DNA of 64,000 nt from Gallionella capsiferriformans ES-2 (GTDB taxonomy: Bacteria; Pseudomonadota; Gammaproteobacteria; Burkholderiales; Gallionellaceae), in NCBI RefSeq assembly GCF_000145255.1, contig NC_014394.1:2294001-2358000 (forward strand), in the 5' to 3' direction. The notes beneath the pieces were generated by a model, which saw only the letters and a list, made by a program, of their open reading frames with translations, was not told the origin of the DNA and searched no databases. How positions within the stretch are numbered: position 1 is the first letter of the stretch; each line of letters opens with the position of its first letter. Both the position numbers and the translations under genes were made by a program. Shown piece after piece: positions 28,897-39,549 of the stretch.

Positions 28897-29544
28897 GTAA
28901 ACTTCAGCAAATTTTTTGTGGCCTGCTGCTTTCATTATGCTTGCCATTGAAAGCGATTCGTCACCGCGTTGGATTTGTGTTTTGTTGCCAAATTCAACCC
29001 ACCGTTGTTTTTGCTGATTGCGCAAATCGACTTCGTACGGCGATGCGTGCTTGTGTCCGTTGCTTCCTATTAAGCCCAGCGTCATGTTTAAAAATGCAGT
29101 CGCCTGTTTGGCCTGTGAGCGCAAGTCACGGCGAATTCTTTTTTCATGGTTGTAATCGTCGGCGTTACTTCTGGCAAGTCTTCGAATTGATTCTTCGTTC
29201 ACGCCTTGTGCGCGCAGGGCATCTTTCAACTTCTGGTCTGACAATTTTTCAAGAATGAGAGACATTTCAGTCTCGTCGCCATTCTGTATGATTTGAATGA
29301 TCTTGTTTTTGGCTGTGGTGTCTTTGAGCTGAGCAGAGATTTCGCAAAGTCGGTAGATTTTCTCGATGCAGTCTGCACCGGCATATCCGGCTTCGGCGCG
29401 GTTTGACCAGACGTTTTTCGCCCATGCGCATGCTGCGGCTTCGCGCGCGACTGTGCCGCCCAATGCTTCGATAGCATTAAGTTTTTTCTCGAACCAAACG
29501 CGAGATCCGCGCTTCGCTTCGAACGATTTTTGAACGCCAGACAC
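28888..29544 (-). pseudogene. Phage P2 gpA-like replication initiator, N-terminal part (gene split by IS)
   Basis: 219 codons from a GTG at 29544 to the insertion point, then running 13 codons into the IS end before a stop at 28849. This portion is helical and charged (KKLNAIEALGGTVAREAAAC, NHEKRIRRDLRSQAKQ) and precedes the HUH domain in the intact protein. It ends YTLS, and the matching TLSKG opens the C-terminal fragment, so the original frame is certain. The upstream gene is the AlpA-like regulator, 118 bases away on the same strand, which suggests AlpA-linked control of replication in the intact element. Confidence 0.75.
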
Positions 29545-29662
29545 GGCGACTTATTCCTGAATGGAATAAGAGCTTGCACTTTCCAGCTACTTGCTTAATA
29601 ATGCGCTTGTCGTTTGGTCGCGGCGCATTGGGCTTGTTACTTGGAAAAGTGCAAGCCCTTTG

Positions 29663-29836
29663 TTATGCAAGGTGCTGTAAGGATGCGACAAAGCTATCAA
29701 TATCAGCTTTTAGCCAGCCTACGCGCTTGTAGGAGATGCGGACGGGCTGCGGAAATTTCCCGTCTTTTATTAACCGGTACACGGTTGATTTGCTTAAGGT
29801 AACTGCGGCAACTACTTGATGAATATTCCAAAGCAT
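29663..29836 (-). CDS. AlpA-family transcriptional regulator / excisionase-like
   Basis: 57 residues from the ATG at 29836. MLWNIHQVVAAVTLSKSTVY, then RLIKDGKFPQPVRIS and VGWLKADIDSFVASLQ form the MerR-like winged helix-turn-helix of the Phage_AlpA family, with the usual K/R-x-F-P-x-P-V-R-I/L core. AlpA-like proteins switch on integrase or excision genes of P4-type elements. It is divergent in role, not in strand, from the integrase, which lies just upstream; the replication gene follows. Too short for the usual length cut-offs. Confidence 0.85.
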   Translation of the reverse strand: MLWNIHQVVAAVTLSKSTVYRLIKDGKFPQPVRISYKRVGWLKADIDSFVASLQHLA

Positions 29837-30020
29837 GGGGTAGCCCTCTAAAAAGAGTTGCTACCCCAAAATCGTCATCGCAACAAGGACGATTCAACTA
29901 TCTTACCTCGGGTGTATTCGGCGAAACCTTCTCGGATTCGGGCGGATTCTTACCGCTCATTTGCTACTGTTTTTTTAAATTACAGAATAAAAAAATGTGT
30001 GTCAAGCTTATTTAATAAAA

Positions 30021-31175
30021 TTATTTTGCGCTTTCTGAGAGGTGGTTAGACCACTCCTGCATCATCCCTCGTCTTTCATCGAGATACAACATGTGCGGTT
30101 CTGTCTGATAGGCGGCGGCGATTTGGTTTGATTCGCAATGGCTTAACTGTGTTTCAACGAGGTGCGGAAGGTACTTATTATTGCGCATCCACGTTCCGGC
30201 CAGTGTGCGGCAACCGTGCGGCACTATCTTTAAATCAGCGGCTCTAAATGCCTTTGAAAGAGCATCGCGGCCTATATGCTCAACTGATTTGCTGGATGGA
30301 AATAAGAATGCGCTGTCGCCGGTTGCGCTCTTAAGCTTGGTCAGTAGCTCGATGGTCTGGCTAGTTAGCGGCACGATATGAGTGCGCTTCATCTTCATAC
30401 GGTCGGCAGGAACTACCCACTGCTTTTTTTCAAAGTCGATCTCTTCCCACCTGCCGCCCATGATCTCGCTGCCGCGCAGAAAAACATGAAACTGAATAGT
30501 GATCGCGCATCGCATTATAAAGGTCGGGTATTGATCTATTTTATCAAAAGTATCTTTTAGACTCGACGGCATGATTTTAGGTTTTACGGGCTTTTCCTTA
30601 ATCAATCCGCTTAGGTTCAGTTGGGTATAGGAATCCCGATAGCCTCGCTGAATTGCAAACATGACGACCATGTTTAGCATTTCGATATTTTTGATAGCCA
30701 AAGAATTCGAGCGCGCATTGATTTTTTCAATGACGGCCACGGATTCTTTGGTGTGGATTTCCTTGATGCTGGTATTGGCAAAGGCTGGCAGTAAATCGTT
30801 ATCTAAGCATTCTTGATATTTTCTGATCGTACCTTCGGCGCGGCCGAATTCGTCGCGCTTCCATGCCACAAACTCTTTGGACACCTCTGCAAATGTTTTG
30901 AACTCCGGCACGATCTGGACGGTAGGGTCGATGCCGTTCTGAATTTGCACATTAAGGTCAAAAGCCCTTTGTCTGGCTTGCTCTAGTGTCATGTGCTTGA
31001 AGTCGCCAAGCTTAATGATCTTAGCCTTCCCATCTAATTTAGTTTTGAACCTGAATGTCTTTGTGCCGACAACGGAGATATGAACATGCAGCCCTCTCTC
31101 CTTGCTGTCATATATCAGATAGGGCTTTTCTTCCGGCTTAGCGTTCTTGATTGCTACTGTAGTTAGGATTGCCAT
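30021..31175 (-). CDS. int: P4-type tyrosine recombinase (integrase)
   Basis: 384 residues. N-terminal DUF4102-type arm-binding domain (residues 1-90: VAIKNAKPEEKPYLIYDSKE), a SAM-like core-binding domain (95-190) and the catalytic domain. Catalytic residues: R234 (FLRGSE), a lysine in RMKMKRTH near 261-263, H320 and R323 (PHGCRT), H346 (QLSHCE) and nucleophile Y356 (AAAYQTE), followed by the family hallmark YLDERRGMMQEW. It would integrate and excise the element at the tRNA-Leu 3' end, whose intact copy lies 215 bases away. The frame is complete. Confidence 0.93.
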   Translation of the reverse strand: MAILTTVAIKNAKPEEKPYLIYDSKERGLHVHISVVGTKTFRFKTKLDGKAKIIKLGDFKHMTLEQARQRAFDLNVQIQNGIDPTVQIVPEFKTFAEVSKEFVAWKRDEFGRAEGTIRKYQECLDNDLLPAFANTSIKEIHTKESVAVIEKINARSNSLAIKNIEMLNMVVMFAIQRGYRDSYTQLNLSGLIKEKPVKPKIMPSSLKDTFDKIDQYPTFIMRCAITIQFHVFLRGSEIMGGRWEEIDFEKKQWVVPADRMKMKRTHIVPLTSQTIELLTKLKSATGDSAFLFPSSKSVEHIGRDALSKAFRAADLKIVPHGCRTLAGTWMRNNKYLPHLVETQLSHCESNQIAAAYQTEPHMLYLDERRGMMQEWSNHLSESAK

Positions 31176-31186
31176 TTTATAATTTA

Positions 31187-31253
31187 GTCACAAATTTGTT
31201 TTGGTTGTAGGTAAAAAAGGTAATTTCTTAATTTTGTGACCCAGATTGTGACC
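31187..31253. repeat. Candidate integrase arm-type sites, right end
   Basis: GTCACAAAT, TTTTGTGACC and ATTGTGACC occur in the 67 bases between the integrase start and the tRNA side, mirroring the motif cluster at the left end. Confidence 0.5.
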
Positions 31254-31349
31254 AGCTTAGTATGGGCTGTCAAGATACTAGCTGACACCCTATGACACCA
31301 TATGACACGCATAACATATTGATTAAAAAGGCTTTTTTGTTGCTACGGA

Positions 31350-31377
31350 CGAAAAAAAGCCCTTGGATCAAGGGCTT
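31350..31377 (-). terminator. Terminator downstream of tRNA-Leu
   Basis: AAGCCCTTG, loop GAT, CAAGGGCTT: a 9-bp stem followed on the minus strand by a T run. It lies inside the element, so the element brought a replacement terminator for the tRNA. Confidence 0.8.
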
Positions 31378-31389
31378 AATTTCACTCAT

Positions 31390-31476
<87 letters not shown>

Positions 31477-31501
31477 ATATTCCTAACAACTCGGAATTAG
31501 T

Positions 31502-31828
31502 TTACTTCGGAATTTCTTTGGACTTCGAATTATCCACGGGCGCCGTTACAGCCGGCTTCACGACATCAACCCTGTCCATCACACCCGTTTGCTGCGTAGG
31601 ATGTGAGTACAGATAGGTCAAAGTTAAGCTGGTCACAAAAAAGATTGCAGCGGCAATGGCCGTGCTGCGACTCAGAAAATTCGCAGAGCCTCCGGAACCA
31701 AACAAGCTCCCCGCTGAACCTGTGCCAAATGCAGCACCCATATCGGCGCCCTTACCATGTTGCACCAGCACCAGACCGCACAAAGCGATGGCTGTCACCA
31801 GATGAAAAACCCAAACTATTGTTTCCAC
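31502..31828 (-). CDS. secG: Preprotein translocase subunit SecG
   Basis: 108 residues from a GTG. Two membrane helices ([20 protein letters not shown] and [19 protein letters not shown]) flank the conserved glycine-rich loop [20 protein letters not shown]. SecG speeds protein export through SecYEG. It follows tpiA by 18 bases on the same strand; tpiA-secG-tRNA-Leu-nuoA is a common betaproteobacterial order. Confidence 0.95.
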   Translation of the reverse strand: METIVWVFHLVTAIALCGLVLVQHGKGADMGAAFGTGSAGSLFGSGGSANFLSRSTAIAAAIFFVTSLTLTYLYSHPTQQTGVMDRVDVVKPAVTAPVDNSKSKEIPK

Positions 31829-31846
31829 ACACTACTCCAGACTAAA

Positions 31847-32599
31847 TTATTGCGCTGCGCGACATATCGCCACAAAATCATCAGCAACCAGCGAAGCGCC
31901 ACCAATCAGACCGCCATCGATGTCCGGCATACCGAACAATTCGACCGCATTGGATGCCTTCACACTGCCGCCGTAAAGAATACATAAACCTTGCGCAACC
32001 GCTGCATCATGCGCCGCTACACGTTGACGAATGAACGCGTGCACTGCCTGCGCCTGATCTGGACTTGCCGTCTTGCCGGTACCGATTGCCCACACAGGTT
32101 CGTATGCAATCACCGCATTGGACAGTGCCTTCGCGCCAAAACGCACCAGCACGGCATCCAGTTGCGTTGCAACGACTTGTTCTGTAATTCCGGACTCACG
32201 TTCAGCTAGCGTTTCGCCCACACAGAAGATCGGCTTCATACCGGCCTTTTGAGCTGCCTCAAACTTCGCAGCAGCGATTTCATTGCTTTCATGGAACAGA
32301 CCGCGACGTTCGGAGTGACCGATAATCACATAACTGCAACCAAAATCAACCAGCATGCCGGGCGCTACCGCACCCGTGAACGCGCCTTCTTCCTGTGGAC
32401 TCAAATTCTGCGCCCCCCAAGCCACATTACTACCTGCCAACATCGTTGCCGCCTGAGACAGATAGGGATACGGAACACATACCGCATAGTCTGCAGCGCG
32501 CAATTCACGAACGCCGTCCAGAACCCCTTGCAGCAATGCTTGATTACGCGCCAAGCGGCCGTACATTTTCCAGTTTCCAACGACTAGTTTGCGACGCAT
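31847..32599 (-). CDS. tpiA: Triosephosphate isomerase
   Basis: 250 residues from the ATG at 32599 (MRRKLVVGNWKMYG); a TTG three codons upstream is also in frame but less likely. Active-site residues are visible: the lysine of GNWKM, the histidine of YVIIGHSERR and the glutamate of AYEPVWAIGTGK; YGGSVKASN binds phosphate. Interconverts dihydroxyacetone phosphate and glyceraldehyde-3-phosphate in the cytosol. Confidence 0.97.
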   Translation of the reverse strand: MRRKLVVGNWKMYGRLARNQALLQGVLDGVRELRAADYAVCVPYPYLSQAATMLAGSNVAWGAQNLSPQEEGAFTGAVAPGMLVDFGCSYVIIGHSERRGLFHESNEIAAAKFEAAQKAGMKPIFCVGETLAERESGITEQVVATQLDAVLVRFGAKALSNAVIAYEPVWAIGTGKTASPDQAQAVHAFIRQRVAAHDAAVAQGLCILYGGSVKASNAVELFGMPDIDGGLIGGASLVADDFVAICRAAQ

Positions 32600-32696
32600 C
32601 GTAATCAATCCAGTTAGCTTTTAAAGTTTTGCAATGCTACCTGCGAAAGGCCTTTTGGTCAATGTAACATTCCAAAAAAATGATCAAATTCTTAAA

Positions 32697-33077
32697 TTAT
32701 GCCAGCTGCACAGGTATTTCACCGCGCTTTGCCACCATGCGATTTTGCTCATCCACATAGACTAACGCCGGATGAAAGGCGGCCAATTCCGTATCGTGAT
32801 ACAGCGCATAACTCGCTATGATCAGGATGTCGCCCGGATTGGCTTTATGGGCTGCCGCGCCATTCACGGAAATAATCCCCGAACCGCGCTGAGCGCGTAT
32901 CGCATAGGTTGTGAATCGCTCGCCATTGCTGACATTGTAAATATCGATCTGTTGATACTCCCGAATATCAGCCGCCTCAAGCAAATTATCGTCGATCGCG
33001 CACGAGCCTTCATAGTGCAACTCGGAATGCGTCACGTGCACCCGGTGCAGCTTGGCTTTGAGCATGGTTCTTTGCAT
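32697..33077 (-). CDS. panD: Aspartate 1-decarboxylase proenzyme
   Basis: 126 residues starting [13 protein letters not shown]. The self-cleavage site Gly24-Ser25 (HYEGSCAID) yields the pyruvoyl cofactor. Forms beta-alanine from aspartate for pantothenate. It lies 38 bases downstream of panC, the gene that uses beta-alanine, with panB next, so the three pantothenate genes are clustered. Confidence 0.96.
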   Translation of the reverse strand: MQRTMLKAKLHRVHVTHSELHYEGSCAIDDNLLEAADIREYQQIDIYNVSNGERFTTYAIRAQRGSGIISVNGAAAHKANPGDILIIASYALYHDTELAAFHPALVYVDEQNRMVAKRGEIPVQLA

Positions 33078-33114
33078 AAACTACCTTTCAAATGGGGCGC
33101 GGATTATATCTGAC

Positions 33115-33942
33115 TTAAGGGTGAAGGTTCACCTCGATATTGTCGAGCAAGCGGGTTTTCCCAAGCCTGGCGGCAGCCAAAACAACCAACTCTCCTGCAC
33201 CCGCCGTCTTTAAATCGGACTGATTGCGTATCGCAACATAATCGACCGACCAGCCCCGCGCCGTAAGCGCACGAACAGCCGCCGCCTCCAGCATCCCGAA
33301 ATCACGCGCGCCCGACAACAGTTGCTCGCGCATCGAGCGCAGCGTCTGATTTAAAAATACGGCCTCAGCTCGTTCGGCTTCATTCAAGTACTGATTGCGG
33401 GAACTTAGCGCCAGCCCGTCTGAGGCTCTCACCGTCTCACCGCCAATGACCTCCACCGGCATATTCAGCTGCGCGACCAGCTGGCGGATGATATGCAATT
33501 GCTGATAGTCTTTTTTGCCGAACAGCGCTGCCTGCGGCTGAACGATATTGAGCAATTTGCAAACCACCGTCGCCATCCCCTGAAAATGACCGGGACGCGC
33601 GGCACCGCACAACTCATCGGCAATCGGCGGCGGCACGACAAATACCGTTTGGGACGCCGGATACATCTCGTTCACGCCAGGCGCAAACACCACATCGACC
33701 AATCCTTGCAACTTCTCACAGTCGTCATCGAGCGTACGCGGATACTGGTCAAAATCCTCGTTCGGGCCAAACTGCAAGGGATTAACGAAAATACTCGCCA
33801 CCACACAGCGCCCGTGCAGCCGTGCCTGACGCATCAAATCGAGATGACCTTGATGCAGATTCCCCATGGTCGGCACGAAAGCGACAGACGCCTCGGCGCT
33901 CAGACGCGCACGCAACTGCGCAATAGTCGAAATGAGCTGCAT
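33115..33942 (-). CDS. panC: Pantothenate synthetase
   Basis: 275 residues. ATP-dependent ligase joining pantoate and beta-alanine, of the HIGH-motif superfamily: [12 protein letters not shown] near the N-terminus and the KMSKS-like [27 protein letters not shown] and [14 protein letters not shown] are also characteristic. Its ATG shares one base with the panB stop (TAATG), implying translational coupling. Confidence 0.97.
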   Translation of the reverse strand: MQLISTIAQLRARLSAEASVAFVPTMGNLHQGHLDLMRQARLHGRCVVASIFVNPLQFGPNEDFDQYPRTLDDDCEKLQGLVDVVFAPGVNEMYPASQTVFVVPPPIADELCGAARPGHFQGMATVVCKLLNIVQPQAALFGKKDYQQLHIIRQLVAQLNMPVEVIGGETVRASDGLALSSRNQYLNEAERAEAVFLNQTLRSMREQLLSGARDFGMLEAAAVRALTARGWSVDYVAIRNQSDLKTAGAGELVVLAAARLGKTRLLDNIEVNLHP

Positions 33943-34733
33943 TAAAACCCGTGCTCCGATGCAGGAAAGCGACCATCCTTGACCTCAGCCACATAGCGCG
34001 CGACGGCATCGCTGATGGACGCGGCGCCCGACATATAGTTTTTAACAAAGCGCGCTTTCTTACCCGGAAAAACATCCAGAATATCGTACAGCACCAGCAC
34101 CTGCCCCGAGCAGGCCGCACCCGCACCAATGCCGATCGTCGGAATGGACAGTTGCGCGGTGATTTCAGCAGCGAGCAGTGCGGGCACAGCTTCGAGCACC
34201 ACCATCCCCGCCCCCGCCTGCTCGAGCGCAACCGCGTCCTCGATCAACTGCAATGCTGCGTCCTTTTCCCGCCCCTGCACCCGATATCCGCCCAACTGGT
34301 GCACCGATTGCGGCGTCAGACCGATATGCGCGCAAACCGGAATGCCGCGCGCGGTCAAAAAACGCACTGTTTCGAGCATCACGGCACCGCCTTCGAGCTT
34401 CACCATCTGCGCACCGGCCGCCATTAACTGAACGGCGTGCTCCAGAGTTTTTTCGGGCGTAACCTGAGAGGTACCGAACGGCATATCGGCGACGATGAAC
34501 GCCTGTTCAGCGCCGCGCGCAACGCACGTCGTGTGATACACCATGTCAGCCAGCGTCACGGGCAACGTGGTCTCCCGACCTTGTATCACCATACCGAGCG
34601 AGTCGCCCACCAGCAGCACATCCAGACCTGCAGCATCGAGCAAGGATGCAAAACTCGCGTCATAACAAGTCAGCACAGCGATTTTTTCGCTGCGGCTTTT
34701 CATGGCTTTGAGAGTCGTTAATGTCGTACGCAT
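33942..34733 (-). CDS. panB: 3-methyl-2-oxobutanoate hydroxymethyltransferase
   Basis: 263 residues, TIM-barrel enzyme that makes ketopantoate from alpha-ketoisovalerate with methylene-tetrahydrofolate. Conserved stretches: [48 protein letters not shown] and [18 protein letters not shown]. First of the panB-panC-panD set here; folK lies 48 bases upstream. Confidence 0.97.
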   Translation of the reverse strand: MRTTLTTLKAMKSRSEKIAVLTCYDASFASLLDAAGLDVLLVGDSLGMVIQGRETTLPVTLADMVYHTTCVARGAEQAFIVADMPFGTSQVTPEKTLEHAVQLMAAGAQMVKLEGGAVMLETVRFLTARGIPVCAHIGLTPQSVHQLGGYRVQGREKDAALQLIEDAVALEQAGAGMVVLEAVPALLAAEITAQLSIPTIGIGAGAACSGQVLVLYDILDVFPGKKARFVKNYMSGAASISDAVARYVAEVKDGRFPASEHGF

Positions 34734-34781
34734 GGGAAAATAATTAATAATTGATAGTTGATCACTGAAAACAACAAACCG

Positions 34782-35270
34782 TTAGTTTTCCAACTTTTCC
34801 AGCACCTGATCCAGACAATTCCGCATGGCGTATTCAGCCTGTCCGATTGCAGGGATCAGGCAGCCAGGCTCGATCTCCAGCAGCGGCTGCAGCACGAAAG
34901 CGCGCAGGTGCATTTGCGGATGCGGGATCGTCAAACCGGACTCCTGAATTTTCAACTCGCCGTACAGCAGCACATCAAGGTCGAGCGTGCGCGGTGCATT
35001 TTGAAATACCCGCTCGCGGCCGTAGCGCTGTTCGATATGCAGCAAGGCATCAAGCAGGGCGTGAGGCGCGAGACGCGTCGTAATTTTTGCCACCGCATTG
35101 AGGAAATCCGGCTGATCCAGAAATCCTACCGGCGCACTGCGATAAAACGAAGAGCAGACCATGACGCGCGTATCCGGTAGTGCATCGATGTCAGCCAGCG
35201 CGCATCTTAACTGCTCGCGCGACTCACCCAGATTACTCCCCAAACCGATAAAGCAGACCTGTCGCGTCAC
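34782..35270 (-). CDS. folK: 6-hydroxymethyl-7,8-dihydropterin pyrophosphokinase
   Basis: 162 residues from a GTG that overlaps the pcnB stop by four bases (GTGA). Features: FIGLGSNLGESREQL, SSFYRSAPVG, NAVAKITTRL, the signature RTLDLDVLLYG and LTIPHPQMHLRAFVL. Transfers pyrophosphate from ATP in folate synthesis. pcnB-folK-panB is a familiar proteobacterial order and links folate with the folate-dependent PanB step. Confidence 0.95.
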   Translation of the reverse strand: MTRQVCFIGLGSNLGESREQLRCALADIDALPDTRVMVCSSFYRSAPVGFLDQPDFLNAVAKITTRLAPHALLDALLHIEQRYGRERVFQNAPRTLDLDVLLYGELKIQESGLTIPHPQMHLRAFVLQPLLEIEPGCLIPAIGQAEYAMRNCLDQVLEKLEN

Positions 35271-36628
35271 TCGGCATCCTGCCCGCTTGCTGCCAGTGCC
35301 GGCTCACCGGCCGGTTTTTTGCGCGGTTTACGGCGACGTTTCTTAGCAACACCCGCGCCTTCAGGCTGCAGCATTTCCTGACGACGCGCTTCACTTGCAT
35401 CCTGAAACTCGTCCCACCAGAGTCCGAGATCGTTATCGACTTCGTTGCTGGCGCAGCGCAGCAGCAAAAAATCGAAACCAGCACGAAAACGCGGTTGCTC
35501 CAGCAAACGGTACGGCCGCTGACCTGCGCGCTGATCGAAGCGCTGCTGCATCAACCAGATTTCTTTCATGACGGCATCATGCCGATGCGGGATCGCCAGC
35601 TTCTTCTTCTGGCGCGCCAGCACTTCATCCATCGCGATATGCATCGCGCCTAGCGGGCGTTCGCCTTTTGCAACCAGCCCGTTCCAGACTGACAGCACCT
35701 CATGCCAGAGCAGGCAGGCAAACAAAAATGCCGGCGACACCGATTTTTCCTGACTCAAACGCTCATCGGTATTTTTCAACGCCAGCATGATGAACTTCTC
35801 GCCCATCGGCTGCTCCATGATCACATCGAGCAGCGGCAGTAAACCGTGATGCAACTCCATTTTGCGCAACTGCTGTATGCACTCAACCGAACGGCCGGAC
35901 AACAGCATCTTCAGCACTTCGTCGAGCATACGCGCTTCAGGCACGTTGTCGAGCAAGGATTTCAGCTGGGCAATCGGCGCTGCGGTCACAGGATCGAGCG
36001 CAATGCCGAGCTTAGCCGACAGGCGCACCGCGCGCAGCATCCGCACCGGATCTTCGCGATAGCGCACCAGCGGATCGCCGATAATGCGCAGCACACCGTT
36101 GCGGGTATCCTGATAACCTTGATGGTAATCGTAAATTTCCTGAGTCGTCGGATCGTAGAACAGTGCGTTGGCGGTAAAATCGCGCCGTGCGGCATCCTGC
36201 TCCTGATCGCCAAATTCGTTATCGCGCAGCAAGCGACCATGCGCATCGGTCTGCGCATCTTCCGTGTCTATCATGCAACGGAAAGTTGCAACTTCGACCA
36301 GTTCTTCGCCGAACATCACATGTACCAAACGGAAACGCCGGCCGATGATGCGCGAGCGGCGGAACACGCGCTTGACTTCCTCAGGGGTGGCATCCGTCGC
36401 CACATCGAAATCTTTAGGAATTTTGTCGAGCAGCAAATCGCGCACCGCACCGCCCACCACGAAAGCCTTGAAACCGGCCGCCTGCAAGCCATCGGTCACG
36501 CGCTTTGCGCCGTAGCTTATCTGTTCGCGCGGCACGCCGTGCAAGGCGAATGGAATCACCTGCGCATTGCCTAGCGTTTTAACTTTAGCCGAACGGCGAA
36601 AGACGCGTTTGAGGAATTTTTTGATCAT
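35267..36628 (-). CDS. pcnB: Poly(A) polymerase I
   Basis: 453 residues. Nucleotidyltransferase head with VVGGAVRDLLL and the catalytic aspartates in KDFDVATDATPEE, then the RNA- and nucleotide-binding RRSRIIGRRFRLVHV, RRDFTANAL and REDPVRMLRAVRLSAKL. The basic C-terminal tail (KKRRRKPRKKPAG) separates poly(A) polymerase from CCA-adding enzymes. Adds 3' A-tails that promote RNA decay. Overlaps folK. Confidence 0.93.
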   Translation of the reverse strand: MIKKFLKRVFRRSAKVKTLGNAQVIPFALHGVPREQISYGAKRVTDGLQAAGFKAFVVGGAVRDLLLDKIPKDFDVATDATPEEVKRVFRRSRIIGRRFRLVHVMFGEELVEVATFRCMIDTEDAQTDAHGRLLRDNEFGDQEQDAARRDFTANALFYDPTTQEIYDYHQGYQDTRNGVLRIIGDPLVRYREDPVRMLRAVRLSAKLGIALDPVTAAPIAQLKSLLDNVPEARMLDEVLKMLLSGRSVECIQQLRKMELHHGLLPLLDVIMEQPMGEKFIMLALKNTDERLSQEKSVSPAFLFACLLWHEVLSVWNGLVAKGERPLGAMHIAMDEVLARQKKKLAIPHRHDAVMKEIWLMQQRFDQRAGQRPYRLLEQPRFRAGFDFLLLRCASNEVDNDLGLWWDEFQDASEARRQEMLQPEGAGVAKKRRRKPRKKPAGEPALAASGQDAE

Positions 36629-36644
36629 CGATTATTTATTAAGC

Positions 36645-37831
<1,187 letters not shown>

Positions 37832-37873
37832 GGTTTAAAGTCTCGTAATTTCTAAAATCTGCCACATCATACC

Positions 37874-39535
37874 TCAACCTGCCACGCCCAGCATCTCCGC
37901 CGCATGGCGACGCGTAGTATCGGTAATCGTCACCCCTCCCAGCATACGGGCAATTTCCTCGATACGCTGCGATTCACCCAGCACTTCGATACGACTTAAG
38001 GTCACCCCGGCTTCCACCGCCTTGCTGACCTGCCACTGACTATCCGCCATTGCGGCCACTTGCGGCAAATGGGTCACGCATAACACCTGATACTGGCGTC
38101 CGAGCTGCTTGAGCAACAGACCGACAATTTCCGCGACACGTCCGCCTATCCCGCTGTCCACCTCATCGAAAATCAGGGTAGGCACGGAAGCCACCTGACT
38201 GGTCGCCACCTGCATCGCAAGACTGATGCGGGAAAGCTCGCCGCCGGAGGCAACTTTCGCCAGACTGCGCGTCGGCACACCGGGGTTAGCCGCGACCTGA
38301 AATTCAACCGCCTCCAGCCCGTGCACATTGCCCTCAGTCAGCGGCAGCAACGCCACCGCGAAACTCCCGCCCTGCATCGCCAGCGTCTGCATGGCGGCGG
38401 TAATTTGCTGCGATAATTTATCGGCGGCCAGACGTCTTGCACGACTCAATGCGCGCGCCGCTTCCAGATAGCGACTATGCGCATCCCTCTCTAGCTGCTG
38501 CAATGCTTCCAGATCTGCGTCAGCGCCCAACTCTGCAAGACGCCGCGCGACCTGCTGCAGCACCTCGCCTAGTCTCTCAGGCGCCACACGGTACTTGCGC
38601 GCCAAATCCATGACATACTGAATCCGCGCTTCCTTCTGCGCCATTTGCTGCGGATCGGCATCTAGACGCTGCTGATAATGGCGCAGACTGTACACGACTT
38701 CCTGCAATTCAGCCTGCGCCGATTCGAGCATACGCAACGGCTCGGCGAGCGTCGCATCATGCAGCGTGCCATCGCGCAAGCGCGTCATCAGCGCGTTCAG
38801 TTGCGACAGGCATGCCGTCTCAGCTTCACTCAGCGTGTCGATACCAAATGCTGCGGTTTCGAGCAAACTGGCGGCATGCGCCATCCGCGCATAGTCGGCC
38901 TGCAAAACTTCCCAATCGGCGACATTAAAGGCCAGCGCTTCGAGTTCGGTGTGCTGAAAAGTCAGTAACTCGCGCTCGGCCGCGACCGCTTGTGAATTCT
39001 CACTCAGCGCAATACGGCGGCGCATCAGCGCCTGCCAGTCGCGGAAATCTGTCGCCACCCCGGCGACACTGGACTGCAATCCGGCATACTCATCGAGTAA
39101 GACCCGTTGTGCATCCGCTTGCAACAAGGACTGATGCGCGTGCTGACCGTGAATATTGAGCAGATGCTCGCCCGCTTCACGCATCTGTTGCAGTGTCGCA
39201 CTACGCCCGTTGATAAAACCGCGCGAACGGCCTCCGGCATCGAGCAGCCGACGCATCAGACACACGCCGTCATCGCCTTCGAGTTCCTGCGCCTTAAGCC
39301 ATGCCAGCAGTCCGGGCTGTGCGCTCACATCGAATTCGGCGGTAATTTCCGCACGCTCGCAGCCGTTACGCACCATGGTCGCATCGCCGCGTTCGCCCAG
39401 CGCCAGCAACAAAGCATCGATCAAAATCGATTTACCAGCCCCCGTCTCGCCGGTCAGCGCGGTAAAGCCCGCGCAAAACGCAAGCTCAAGCTGAGATACG
39501 ATGACAAAGTCACGAATGCTTAAAAATTTCAGCAT
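37874..39535 (-). CDS. recN: DNA repair protein RecN
   Basis: 553 residues, SMC-like. Walker A in ALTGETGAGKSILIDAL, a central coiled-coil region (about 150-370), then VASGGELSRISLAMQ (ABC signature) and LIFDEVDSGIGG (Walker B). Acts in double-strand break repair. It sits 14 bases downstream of nadK on the same strand, a common pairing. Confidence 0.96.
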   Translation of the reverse strand: MLKFLSIRDFVIVSQLELAFCAGFTALTGETGAGKSILIDALLLALGERGDATMVRNGCERAEITAEFDVSAQPGLLAWLKAQELEGDDGVCLMRRLLDAGGRSRGFINGRSATLQQMREAGEHLLNIHGQHAHQSLLQADAQRVLLDEYAGLQSSVAGVATDFRDWQALMRRRIALSENSQAVAAERELLTFQHTELEALAFNVADWEVLQADYARMAHAASLLETAAFGIDTLSEAETACLSQLNALMTRLRDGTLHDATLAEPLRMLESAQAELQEVVYSLRHYQQRLDADPQQMAQKEARIQYVMDLARKYRVAPERLGEVLQQVARRLAELGADADLEALQQLERDAHSRYLEAARALSRARRLAADKLSQQITAAMQTLAMQGGSFAVALLPLTEGNVHGLEAVEFQVAANPGVPTRSLAKVASGGELSRISLAMQVATSQVASVPTLIFDEVDSGIGGRVAEIVGLLLKQLGRQYQVLCVTHLPQVAAMADSQWQVSKAVEAGVTLSRIEVLGESQRIEEIARMLGGVTITDTTRRHAAEMLGVAG

Positions 39536-39549
39536 ATTAGCTCAGAAAA

